Shown here in pieces: positions 39,061-51,999 of a DNA stretch of 64,000 bases (positions within the stretch are counted from its first letter, which is position 1; the number at the start of each line of letters is the position of its first letter). Made by a program: the position numbers and the translations under genes. The DNA is taken from assembly GCA_037349315.1 (NCBI GenBank), contig JBAIAC010000027.1:4216001-4280000 (forward strand). The letters run 5' to 3'. The notes beneath the pieces were generated by a model that saw only the letters and a list, made by a program, of their open reading frames with translations, was not told where the DNA came from and did no database searches. The stretch comes from Chelydra serpentina. Its lineage: Eukaryota > Chordata > Testudines > Chelydridae.

Positions 39061-39242
39061 GAGGGATAGCTCAGTAGTTTGAGCATTGGCTTGCTAAACC
39101 CAGGGTTGTGAGTTCAATCCTTGAGGGGGGGCCACTTAGGGATCTGGGGCAAAAATTGGGGATTGGTCCTGCTTTGAGCAGGGGGTTGGACTAGATGATC
39201 TACTAAGGTCCCTTCCAACCCTGATATTCTATGATTCTATGC
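39061..39242 (+). mobile_element. Turtle tRNA-derived SINE, second tandem copy
   Basis: It has the same order as the copy at 38834. Differences include an A-box change (tagctcagtag) and 'actagatgatctactaagg' in the tail. It ends with two 'attctatg' units. The 46-bp spacer is not SINE sequence, so these are two insertions rather than one duplicated block, unless the spacer was gained later. Confidence 0.95.
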
Positions 39243-40153
39243 GTGTTCACACACACGCCGTTAGGGACTGACTTATAATGCTACCTCCTGCGAACGCTGG
39301 ATACACCAGCTGGGATGTATTACAGGGAGGATGCCCCAGACCTCACCAACCCCCACGTGTCAGTAGGGTGCGAAGTATCCAGGCTGCGATTTTCAGAGAG
39401 GCCTAAAGGAGCGAGGTACCCAAAGGCATGAGATTTGCATGCCCTCGCTGCCCTCTTCCCGCTCCGCACTGGCCCATGCTGGGTGCAGCTGAGCCCTCCC
39501 TGGGTGTATCTGGAGGATTGGGGGAGGTGATTCGCAGGCCACTGCAGAGAAAGCTCCAACAATTCCAGCTGGCGACAGATGGCCCGGGTGGGCTGTACCA
39601 GGGAACAGTCCTGTGCTGACGGCAGGAGGCTTAGGGACCCCAAATGGCTCTCTTCTGTCTCTGATATCTCTGGGTCCATGGGGGGAAGATAAACCCCTAG
39701 CTCAGAGGCTGCTGTGTTTGGGAGCTTAGCGCTAGTCTCTGGAGTGAGGACCAGCCTCACATGGATAGTAGTAACTGGTAAAAGGTTAGCATTTGTACGG
39801 GGCTTTGCCACTGCAAAGCGCACTGCAAACAGAAGCTAATTACTGAAGTCTGCCACATTAATTCTTCAGAGGATGAAATAAGCAAACAAATAACCCCCAC
39901 CCCCCACCCCGCAAGGTTAGATCTGTAACAAATCCCGGCTTCTGTCTCAGGTATCGCTCCTCTGCACACCCTGGCCACTCAGAATCCCAGGGCAGATTCT
40001 AGCGGGGCTAGAATGCAGCTCCAAAATTACAGTCCCCGTCACTTGAGCGCAAGGAGCTTCCCCACTAGCTGCTAGCAGTACAGGGCCTGTGACAGACAGC
40101 TGAGCAATTCTGTTTCCATCCAGTAGAGGGGGTGATGCCCGTACATGCTAGGC

Positions 40154-40507
40154 CAGCAGTTCTCAATCTGTGGGTTGGGACCCCAAAGGGGGTCGTGCCC
40201 GTTTTAATGGGGTCGCCAGGGCTGGTGTTAGTTGCTGGGGCCTGGGGCTGAAGCCAAAAGTCCAAGCCCCTCCACCCAGGGCTGAGGGCTTCAGCCCTTG
40301 GCAGTGGGGCTTAGGTTACGGCCCCCACCTGCCCAAGGCTGAAGCCCTCAAGCTTCGGCTTCGCCTCCCCCCGGGGGGCAGAGGGGCTCTGGCTTTGGCC
40401 CCCTGCCCGGGGCAGAGGGGCTCGGTCTTCAGTCCCCCTCTCAGGATCATGTAGTGATCTTTGTTGGCAGAAGGGGGTTGCGGTGCAATGACGTTTGAGA
40501 CACGCTG
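40154..40507. mobile_element. hAT-like non-autonomous element
   Basis: It starts cagcagttctcaa and ends ttgagacacgctg, an inverted repeat with three mismatches in 13. Flanks tgctaggc (40146-40153) and ctctaggc (40508-40515) agree in 6 of 8 bases. The interior is GC-rich with repeated 'ggctgaagcc' and 'ggggcagaggggctc' units. The 'cagtggttctcaa' style end is common in hAT families. Confidence 0.7.
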
Positions 40508-41035
40508 CTCTAGGCAGTTCATACCCTTATTCTTTATGGGCTTGGGAGCTTCTGGCTGTGCTTTCTGCTTTTACTCAGCGGCTGAGGGAAGTGCACTTTT
40601 GCAAGAGGTCAGCTACAATAATTGCTTAAAGAAAGTACACAGTAATTAAGTTACTCTGTTAATTTGCTGCCGGGCAAAGAATGAGAGAGGTCTGGAAAGC
40701 TTACTGGGCTCCTGCTTAATGGCAGAAGCAGCCAATTACCACAGGAAGAAGGGGAGGGTTAAAAGAAGGACCGAAGGACCCCGTGGCCCAATACAGCAGC
40801 CACAGACTGCCTGCATAGCCCCTAGTTAGCTGTGACTTTTCATCTTGCAATTGAAATGAGTCCCCCGGCTGTTGTAGGGGGAATAACATCATGGCAGGCT
40901 GTGATTCTGTATTGCATCAAGGAGGGCTGATTCCTTTCTCCCTGCCTGCTGTCCCAGAAAGGAGCAAAAAGGGACTGAGACATGCGCCTTGTGGCTTACA
41001 TTGTCTCTATGTACATGCCTAGGCTCAAGGGAAGG

Positions 41036-41262
41036 ACGGCCCAGTGGTTAGGACAGGCCTAGGACTTGGGAGAGCTGGGTTCAGTTCCTTATTCTGCCAC
41101 AGACTTCCTGTGTGGCCTTGGGCAAGTCAGTTAGCCTGTCTGTGCCTCGGTTCCCCTCTGTACAGTGCGGGTAAGAGCCCTCCCTCACGGGGCGTTGAGT
41201 GGATAAATCCATTAAACACTGTGAGGTGCCCAGATGCCATGGTGACGGGGGATAGATAAGTA
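41036..41262 (+). repeat. MIR-like SINE, near full length
   Basis: The head reads 'ggacggcccagtggttagg'. The core reads 'gagagctgggttcagttccttattctgcc' and 'gtggccttgggcaagtcagttagcctgtctgtgcctcggttcc'. The tail reads 'taaatccattaaacactgtgaggtgc'. It is the best MIR-like copy in the window. Confidence 0.75.
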
Positions 41263-42601
41263 CCTTTGATGGAAGCAGCAGGGGAAGGGAAGCTCCAACG
41301 CGCCACATGCAGGCAAAGCCAACCAGAACATCACAGATTGAGCAATCCCAGTGCAGAGCAGGAGTGGGAAGATAGAGGCAGAGCAGGATGGCTTCTTCTC
41401 CACCTGCTAGCACCCGGAGCCATGTTCTAGGACAGCATCCTTGTAGGTGCTGCTTCTGCACATGCAGCCCTTGGAGGTGAGCCATCCCCTGGACCCATTC
41501 TCACACCAGAAGGTCCCCATCTCCTCCCTGCCCAGCGAGTTGCAATGTTTTGGAGCTGCGTCCGCACTTGTGGGTGCTTTGCTTTATGTCCATCTCTTCT
41601 AAGAGGGTTCTCTCTCCCCGGGAGCAAAGCAGCCCTTGTTAACGTGGGGACTTTCTTCGGGGTTCCCTTGGGGTCCTTTCCTTGGCATTAACATCAAAAC
41701 ATTCTATCCAAATTCAAGTTTATTCTAATGGGAAACAGTAGAGGGGGTGAGGTGGAGGGAATCTGTCTCCTGCTGGGTTTGTGCTGGATTCTGCTAGTAA
41801 TTTGCTCCCCAGCACGGAGTGGAGAATAGACTCCAGTATGATAAACCAATCTCTGGTGATTTCATTAGCTGCTAATACAGGCTCTGGAATTGTTAGCATA
41901 CACATTTATTAGCACTCTTGCTGCCTTGATCATTTAGACTGGTCACTTTTTTTTTAATTGTTCTTCCCTGTACAAAAAATAAATGTATCCTGCATGCATG
42001 GAAGCACTCGTTGTAACATTTAAATTACTCCAATTATGTTGGTTTTGGCCCCAGTTCCCCATGGAAAACAACACTGAGCCACTGTAATTAAAATAAATGT
42101 GACAGCCGTATCACATCAGCCATCTCCATGACTTGGAAACGCGGGAGTTTGTTCTCATCTTGATGCACAGGGAGGGCTCACATCCCTCTTCGCCTACACA
42201 CAGAGTGAGAGCGTGCTCTGAAACCAGAGGGAGAGGAGCAGCAAGGTCCACGTGCATTGGCAGCCCAGGTAGGATGCGAGAAACCCAGCCGCGTCGTCAG
42301 GATTTTGCACATACGCTTCGCAGACAGTCTGCCTGGGCTGCAATGCAGCCGGCTATGGGGATGAAAGCCCGGTGTTAATGGCAGGTGTCTTGGAATCAAC
42401 ATGGGTTGCAGACATTGTTAAAGCACACAGGTGCCTGAAGCTCTCAACTCCAGAGGTCCGACACCCAGAGCCAGGTGGCCCAGAGGGGAGTGTACAGCTA
42501 ATGGGGTTTACTGGATTTCAAACGAGGGGCTGGGACCAAATGAGCATGTGGGCAGTGAGCACCAGAGTGTGCCTGTTGCTGAGTGGCGGTTGCTTGATGA
42601 T

Positions 42602-42770
42602 CTACACTTAAAAGTTGCATTGCCTGGCCACGTCAGTCAGGGATGTGGAAAAACCCGACCGACACGGCTGTGCCGGCCAATCCTCCAGTGTAGACACAGC
42701 TGTGTTGGCTGGAGAGGGCTTCTGTCCACATGGTGGTGCTCCTACACTGACAGACAAACGCCTGTTGTCG
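42602..42770. mobile_element. MITE-like fragment
   Basis: It contains 'ctacacttaaaagttgcattgcctggccacgtcagtcagggatgtg', 'ccagtgtagacacagctgtg' and 'gctcctacactgacag'. The 'ctacac ... gtgtagac' spacing resembles the Harbinger-like elements, but no clean termini or target duplication are visible. Confidence 0.4.
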
Positions 42771-42972
42771 CAGGCTGTCTCTCTGTGGAGGGGCCGTGCC
42801 TGTGTCTGCGGATCCTTGGAGAGAGAGGAACAAGGCAGAAAGGCGCCTGGCCTGAGGCTCCGGCACAAGGGAGCTGTCTGCTGGCAGGTCTGTTCCCAGT
42901 ACCATTCCAGGAAACAGGAGAATGTTCACTAATCACACATAGGAAATACCCTGCCTCTGTCTCACTGATTCC

Positions 42973-43255
42973 CAGGGCCGGCTCTAACTTTTTTGCTGCC
43001 CCAAGCGAAAAACAAAACAAAACCCCCCCTGAAACAAAAAAAACAATCCCCCACCCGCTGAAACAACCGCCCTCCCCCCAACGACCGCCTCTCCCATCCA
43101 AAGTGTTGGCGTGGAGCGCGGCATGCCCGGAGCCCCGGCGCGGAAGAGTGGGGTTTTTTTAATATATATATATAAAAAAAAACCTGAGCGCCGCCCTGCC
43201 AGAAGGTGCCGCCCCAAGCACGTGCTTGGTCGGCTGGTGCCTGGAGCCGGCCCTA
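42973..43255. mobile_element. hAT-like non-autonomous element
   Basis: It starts cagggccggctct and ends tggagccggcccta, an inverted repeat. Flanks ctgattcc (42965-42972) and ctgattgc (43256-43263) match in 7 of 8 bases. The interior has repeated 'caaccgcc', runs of A and C, and a short (TA)n with poly-A, and no transposase. It lies inside a 243-codon open frame at 42431-43162, which shows that frame is not a gene. Confidence 0.8.
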
Positions 43256-43483
43256 CTGATTGCTCATCCAAACAGCAGTTGCTGTCCCAGGCCCTGAATT
43301 TCAGCCAAAGGCAGCGGTTGGGAGAGGCAATGAGCCGCAGGAAACGTGCCAGTCACGTGTTGCTGCTCCACCTGGGTGCCAGAAGCCATGCACACACAGC
43401 ACCGCAACTTCCACACCTCAGTGCTCCGACGTTCCAGCCTGAGCTCTCATCCCTCTGTGCCAGTGACTCACTCAGCCCACGGA

Positions 43484-43556
43484 GGGTCCGATCCAAAGCC
43501 CACTGAAGCCAGTGGGAGTTTTTCTGTTCACTTCAAAGGCGGCTGCGTTGGGTCCT
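43484..43556. repeat. Short palindromic repeat (gcctgatcc type)
   Basis: It reads 'gggtccgatccaaagcccactgaagccagtgggag', then 'cacttcaaaggcggctgcgttgggtcc'. It is a relative of 7541-7612 and 24965-25016. Confidence 0.45.
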
Positions 43557-44000
43557 TGTCTCCTGACTTTCAAACCTGCAGCTGCCACTGATTTGCTGGG
43601 ACTTGTGGATGCTCAGCATTTCTGACAGTAGGTCATTAACCTTGCCCTTTCGGAGTCTGCCTCTGTCCAATGGGGGATCAGGCTGTACGGCTGGCAGACT
43701 AGGTGGCAGCTTATTGCCAAGGTTCCCAGGCCTCACTTGAACGCTGACAATGACAGAGCTGGAATCAGTCTGGCTCAGCTGTGTGCCGGTATTGTTAAAA
43801 TCTCTATTAGAACTATAAGAATGTGTTTAGCGTTTAGACTTCATTGAATGCTTGTGAGCTGCTGCCATCTATCCCATATTGTAAGGCATAGTTGAGCATT
43901 TGCATTGTAAGCCACCGGACAGGAGAGAGACATTAACTCATGTGACATGCTGGTTCCCAACCAAAGGTGGTGTGTCCTGCCTGACAAGGAAGGCCTATCA

Positions 44001-44049
44001 GTGTGTGTGCGCGCGCACACACACCCACACCCACCCCACACCCACCCAG
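44001..44049. repeat. Mixed GT/GC/CA dinucleotide and CCACAC tract
   Basis: It is a GT run, then gcgcgc, then a CA run passing into imperfect cccacaccc units. It is simple sequence, self-complementary at its centre. Confidence 0.85.
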
Positions 44050-44529
44050 AATGGGGAACAAGGAGGAACTGGATCTCCTTGCTGCGTGACTGGGGGCAAA
44101 GGGTTTCTAGGCATAAGCACGGGATCCTCAGTCGCTTAACCTGTTTATTGTTAGTTACCTGAACCGGGAAGACACACACAGCAGTGCCAGCCCCAAGGAG
44201 CTTACGGGGATAGATGGACGCACATACACACCACCACGTGGAAAGGGAAGTGAGGTTCCCAGCATCCATGATGCGACTCGGGGATGATATGGGGACTGTG
44301 AGCTCTCTGGGTCAGGAACCATCTTTTCATTCTATGCATTCAGCACACTGGGGTCCTGATCAAAATCGGGGCTGCTGAGCACTAGCATGATGCAAATCAT
44401 TCTGAACAGTGTGTTTGTTTTTTTAAAGCCCTTTGGAAATGTAGGACTCAGTCCGTACTCAGGTGAGGAGTCCCATTCACTTCAGGGGACCGGGCTGCAG
44501 GATTGGGCCCATACATTGTTTGTTTCTAT

Positions 44530-44765
44530 TACCGTAGTGGCTAGAGACCCGCACAGAGGCTGGAGCCCCATCGTGCTAGGTGCTGTGCATACATATAGTA
44601 AGAGGCAGTCCTGCCCCAAAGAGCTTACAGTTTAAATAGACAAGACAGAGGGTGGGGCAGGAAGCAGACACAAGGAGTGGTTAAGTGACTTTCCCAAGGT
44701 CACACAAGGGGTCGGTGGCAGTGGTGGGAATAGAACCCAGGACCTAGTCCAGTGCTTTGGCTGCT
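44530..44765 (-). repeat. MIR-like SINE, long copy
   Basis: It reads 'ccccatcgtgctaggtgctgtgcatac', 'gcagtcctgccccaaagagcttacagtttaaatagacaag', then 'gtgactttcccaaggtcacacaaggggtcggtggcagtggtgggaatagaacccagg'. This joins the tail and core complements in one copy. Confidence 0.7.
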
Positions 44766-45499
44766 AGCCTATGCTGGCTTTCACCTGTAACATGCCACAT
44801 AAGTCTCGTTGCTCTAGCCTGAAAGCAAAGGCTAAAGGAACAGACGGCTATATCAGCTGGTCTAGAAGCACCTGCAGTGCCACCCAGGAACAGCTCCCGT
44901 GTCCAGTTCAGCCACTGCCCATACCTGCTGGAATTAATGTGTTGTCATTGCTCTTGATTAAAGCACACGGGAAGCACTGGCACCCAGATGCCAGCGAATT
45001 AAATAGTTTCCATAAGAAAAAATCCCTGGAGATCAACGATCGGGAGCTGCAAATTGGCGGCTGGGAAAGTTTTCAAGGCCAAATGTGAAACCTCTCTGAA
45101 TTCATGAATTCTTTAATTAAAATGTGCTCATTTCTGCTCCTGGGCGCTAAAATTCTAATAAAACCCACATGATAACTTATCTCATACACAAAAATTAAAG
45201 TGTTCTGGATACAGATGGATTTCCCCCCTCAATATTTATTATTTCTTTCCACTCGGAGCCAAGGAAACCTTAAGAAATAGGAATTTATATGGCACCCTAT
45301 ACGTTGTACACCAGGATCTCTTCAAACACCAGCTGAGATACAGGTACCACTGAGGTGCAGGACAGCACCAGTTTGCAACAGAAAGTGAAGCAGAATCCTT
45401 TACCCAAATGAAACGGCAAGAGGATTTAGCTAGGCAGAATGTAATTTACCAGAGTTGAAATGTGAGTAGACCTCACCAATTCTGTTGTTTTATTACTTG

Positions 45500-45605
45500 G
45501 TCGGTGGTGGTGCCTAAGAGCCGCGTCATGAGCCAGGACACCATTGCACGAGGCGCTGTGCAAACAGAGGTGATCTCTGCGCTGAGGGGCAAACAATCTA
45601 TTAGT
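45500..45605. repeat. MIR-like SINE tail fragment
   Basis: It reads 'ggtgcctaagagccgcgtcatgagc' and 'gcacgaggcgctgtgcaaacagagg', ending 'caaacaatcta'. It has the same tail wording as 31215-31385 and 44530-44765. Confidence 0.45.
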
Positions 45606-45654
45606 GCCTTGTTTTTGCAAATAGTGCTTTGAAATCTTTAAGGATCAGCCCCTC

Positions 45655-45925
45655 CCCAAGAGAAATCTTATCTGAAGGGGACCAAAATACAACTGGAAAT
45701 AAAGCGTACATTTTTGATAGGGTAATTAACCATTGGAACAATTTACCAAGGGTCATGGGGGAATTCTCCATCGCTGACCATTGTAAATCAAGATTGGACG
45801 TTTTTCTAACCGATCTGCTCTAGGGATTATTTTGGGGAGGCTGGTTCTCTGGCCTGTGCTGGACAGGGGGTCAGACTAGGTGATCACAGTGATCCCTTCT
45901 GGCCTTGGAATCTATGAGTCTGTGA
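45655..45925 (+). mobile_element. CR1 LINE 3' fragment
   Basis: The plus-strand translation around 45,700-45,823 gives NHWNNLPRVMGEFSIADHC and SRLDVFLTDLL, the conserved end of CR1 ORF2. The 3' tail follows: 'cagggggtcagactaggtgatcacagtgatcccttctggcc'. It ends with 'aatctatgagtc' type units. It is 5' truncated, with the last coding part still open. Confidence 0.88.
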
Positions 45926-45989
45926 AATGCTACTACCAAAAATACAACCACCGCTACTTCTGGCTGAGTTGCTGGCTGGGATTCAAGCT

Positions 45990-46330
45990 GCCATGGCTCC
46001 AGTCCAGCCCTGCCGCCTACTCGCTGCTGGGTGATTCTCGGCCAGTCACCTAGGGCCAGAGGTTTCAAACGCATTCAGAGTCAGACCAACGTGGAGTGCT
46101 TTTGGAAATCCCACTCAGTCTCTGTGTCTCAGCTCGCCACCTGTCACATGGGGATAGTAACACATCTTCCCCCTGTCCTTGGCTGCCTTGTTTATTTAGA
46201 GTAGACTGGCAGCTCTTTGGGGCAGGGACTGGCTCTCCCTATAGGCTTGTGCAGCACCCAGCCTAGTGAGGCCCCGATCTCAGTTGGGTCCCTCTTGTGC
46301 TACTGTAATGCAAATTGATAAATAGTAATA
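45990..46330 (+). repeat. MIR-like SINE with tail, diverged
   Basis: The core part includes 'atggctccagtccagccctgccgcc' and 'gattctcggccagtcacc'. Further along are 'tctgtgtctcagctcgccacctgtcacatggggatagtaac' and the tail 'gggcagggactggctctcc...ggccccgatctcagttgggtcc...gctactgtaatgcaaa'. It may comprise two fragments. Confidence 0.6.
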
Positions 46331-46335
46331 AGAAT

Positions 46336-46500
46336 AAATTGGCACTTGATGGTGCTTCTCATCTGTAGATCTCAGAGCACGCTACAAGCCTGGCCCCCAG
46401 GATTAGGTGAGCATAAAGTTAAATGACTTGCCCGAGGTCATGCAGCTCATCGGTAGCAGAGATGGGATTAGAATCCAGGAGCCCAAACTCCATTTTCCCT
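46336..46500 (-). repeat. MIR-like SINE fragment
   Basis: It reads 'cttctcatctgtagatctcagagcacgctacaagcc', then 'aaatgacttgcccgaggtcatgcagctcatcggtagcagagatgggattagaatcc'. This is the complement of MIR tail and core, in opposite sense to the neighbouring copy. Confidence 0.65.
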
Positions 46501-46509
46501 GCTGCTCTA

Positions 46510-47440
46510 TGGCCTGAGCCTGCAACTCCTGCTGACTTCAGTGGAAATGCTCAGGATCAGGCCAGTAATCGCCTGCGAATGAACATGCTTCCTCCAATAG
46601 CCCATGTGCCGGTGCAGGAGTAGGCCGCTTTCACCTGTTTATCTCAGGGAGTGGAAGAACCCCTCCACTGTGCAGCTCTCTCTGGGTATTGATAAGACGC
46701 CGCGGAATCGCAGGTGTGGATTTTCTGTCTCTCCGAGCTACCCATGGCTGTGTCTGGCGTTGGCCTTGTAGGCGATATCGGAACAAGTTAATGTGTGTAA
46801 TTTTAAACTTGGTGAGCAACCCTGAGCAGAATGATGAATGCTCTGCAGCTGCGAGCAAATGAAAAGTGGATCGAATTGAATTGGCCAGGCATATTGAACG
46901 AGCCATCAATACGAAGGGGGGAGGCGGCGAGCCAGTGCCCTCTGCCCTGAGGTAGGGCCACGCGAGTGTGTGTGTGTTTGGGAGAGCTGGCCAGGCGGAT
47001 TATATTGTTCTCTGCAAGCAGGAGAGTTGCATGCGTTAGTGTTTCATTGCTAACAAAGGGCGCTGAGTGTGGGAGAGTCTTATTCCATGTCACGCTCTGG
47101 TGCAAATTGGCACACGGCAGAGCGAGTGTGAGTCCCACGCCTGCTTTGATCACCAGCCTGCCTCTGCCAGCATGTATTGTTTGAGATCCGCAGGTCGTTC
47201 CCTTGATGCCGTGGTGGTGCTGTCACTCTCAGGAAATGAGCTGTGAGCACAGACTAACTCGGTCTGTCAGGTACAGGGCTTGGAGCTTTGAAGCCCCCAC
47301 CTGGAGCTGTATCCGCAGCATCTCCCCTGGTCAGCCTGCTGAGTTATTCTAGCTATATTTGGGGTCTTGTTAGCTGTTTAAAAGCTGCTCTGCAGAGGAA
47401 CAACATGCAAGGTGACATTCCCAGCTGCTTTAGCTTTCCA
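46510..47440. other. Intronic stretch without recognised repeats
   Basis: No transposon termini or tandem repeats are visible. Short open frames on both strands have no recognisable product. Confidence 0.5.
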
Positions 47441-47450
47441 GCACTGAGAG

Positions 47451-47859
47451 CAGGGGTGGCCAGCCTGAGCCTGAGAAGGAGCCAGAATTTGCCAATGTAC
47501 ATTGCCAAAGAGCAGCAGCCCCCCATTAGCTCCCCCTCTGCTCCCAGTGCCTCTCACCCACCAGCAGCCCTGCCGTCAGCGCCTCCCCTTCCTTCCCCAT
47601 CAACTGTTTCCTGGCATGCAGGAGGATCTGGGAGGGAGGGGGAGGAGCGAGGGCATGGCAGGCTCAAGGGAGGGGGCAGGAAGGGGTGGACTGGGGGCAG
47701 GGCCTGTGGCAGAGCCGGGGTGGAGCAGTGAGCACCCCCCGGCACATTGGAAAGTTGGAGCCTGTAGCTCCAGCCCTGGAGTCGGGGCCTATACAAGGAG
47801 CCGCATATTAACTTCTGAAGAGCCGCATGTGGCTCCGGAGCCGCAGGTTGGCCACCCTG
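47451..47859 (-). mobile_element. hAT-like non-autonomous element, inverted relative of 26584-27032
   Basis: It starts caggggtggccagcctgag and ends caggttggccaccctg, with one C lost from the right terminus. Flanks actgagag (47443-47450) and attgagag (47860-47867) match in 7 of 8 bases. The 'ccggagccgca...gcggctc' block is here at the right end, so the element lies opposite to the copy at 26584. The interior is C-rich then G-rich. It has no transposase. Confidence 0.88.
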
Positions 47860-47869
47860 ATTGAGAGCA

Positions 47870-50597
<2,728 letters not shown>

Positions 50598-50908
50598 TAA
50601 GTACGTGATGCGCGATTTGAAGACGGAGGCGGCCAATCTGCCCCAGCGACCAGGCGGAAGGGCCAGGGCTTGCTTCTGGCTTCGTTTGTTGGGGGGGATT
50701 CCGGCCCCCCTCCCGTGCAGAGCTGGCGTGGGGAGAAGGGAGCCTTGAACTCACCTGGCCGTGGGGCTACGTGCTGGGACCAGAAGAAGACTTGGCGCGA
50801 GCCAGCGAGGCTGGCGGAGTGGAGGGTGTTGTTAGCCGCCCCTGCCCTGGCTGGATAGCACAGCGAGACTGGGAATGTCACAGGAGCCAGAGGTGCCCAG
50901 CGCCTAAT

Positions 50909-51140
50909 GATTCCTCAATTCTAAGGCCAGAAGGAGCCATTACAATCGGCTGGTCGGACCCCCTGCGTAGCACAGGCCCGGGAGCCCGCCCAGTCAGGAG
51001 GCGACGGCTGGATGTGTGGCCTGGCTGGTGTATCGCAGGCAGGTGAAATCTTGGCAATTGGACACGGTCCTGATTGTCCCTTCCATATCCCTGACCAGGA
51101 CTTTGGAATAACCCGCTCCCCTCCCCCACCCTCAGCCGGA
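50909..51140 (-). mobile_element. Diverged CR1 LINE 3' fragment
   Basis: It reads 'attctaaggccagaaggagccattacaatcggctggtcggacc', which is the '(c)tttaaggtcagaagggaccattatgatcatctagtctgacc' tail with many changes. It then reads 'ttggaataacccgctcccctcccccaccctcagccgga' further on. It is older than the copies at 2.8 and 21.3 kb. Confidence 0.6.
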
Positions 51141-51834
51141 AAAGGCTTCCCATGTGTTGCAGTGAGCCCAGCGCCTGCTGGCTGTTAGTGGGATTTGGGT
51201 GCCAAGTCTCCTAGGGTCAGATTGTTAAAGGTATTTAGGAGTCTAAATATGCCGACAGGCACCGTGTGGGGTTTTCAGAAGCTCTTGTGAAATCCCAGCT
51301 GCCTGGCTACGGCTACAAGACAATGGGGCAGCAGGGAAATGGCCACTTGAAAGGGCAGAGGCGTAACGGCCCCTTCCGCAGAGGCAGCTGGGTACCACCT
51401 GCAGCCGGCAACGGGCTCTGGTTCTGGCGAGCCAGAACCGCCTCCCTGTTTGAGTTGTAAAGATGCACTAACAGATGGGGCTGGGCGGGTGTCCCATAAA
51501 GCGGGTGGCCAGGTGTGTGGGGACAGTGACAAGGCAATTGCTTCTGACATGATCCAAGGACTTTCCTTGCAACCTAATGTAATGATTTAATTGTGCACAG
51601 TTAAGTCATTGTTCAAGGCAATCAGGAAACATTATGCAGGGCTGGTGCCCATGTCATGAGACAGGAAGATTTAACCCCTTGAGGGGAGCCTGAATAGTCT
51701 ACCGGAGACTGTCCTCACCCACGCATGCTCTGCCTTCTGGTCCACCCACACTGACGAGCGTGTGAGTGATCCATTGGCACACGTGTGGTCAGATGAGGCA
51801 ACTTGGCACACGCTCTGGAGGCCTAGAGGGTTAG

Positions 51835-51925
51835 ATCAGGGGACTGGGAGTCAGAATTTCCCAGGTTCTGTTCCTAGCTTTGCCTTTGACTCACCTGTGT
51901 GGCCTTGAAAAACAGGGGTGGCTTT
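51835..51925 (+). repeat. MIR-like SINE fragment
   Basis: It reads 'agatcaggggactgggagtcagaatttcccaggttctgttcctagctttgcc' and then 'tcacctgtgtggccttg'. This is MIR core wording. Confidence 0.6.
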
Positions 51926-51999
51926 GTTTGCCTCCCTCAGAGAGGCAGTGTGGGGCATCGAGATCCATGGGTCAAAGGCGCTATGGCAGAGAAAAGCGT

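Noticed and set aside
38834..39242. tRNA genes suggested by A- and B-box motifs
   Set aside because: The motifs sit in SINE heads followed by the SINE middle and CR1-like tail. The four copies are interspersed repeats, and no tRNA cloverleaf with a full acceptor stem was evident.
42431..43162. Plus-strand open frame of 243 codons
   Set aside because: It runs through a hAT-like element (42973-43255) and a MITE-like fragment, has low-complexity Lys/Pro-rich stretches from A and C runs, and shows no known domain.
47288..47731. Plus-strand 147-codon frame with Ser/Pro-rich end
   Set aside because: The second half lies within the hAT-like element at 47451-47859, so the composition comes from its C- and G-rich tracts.
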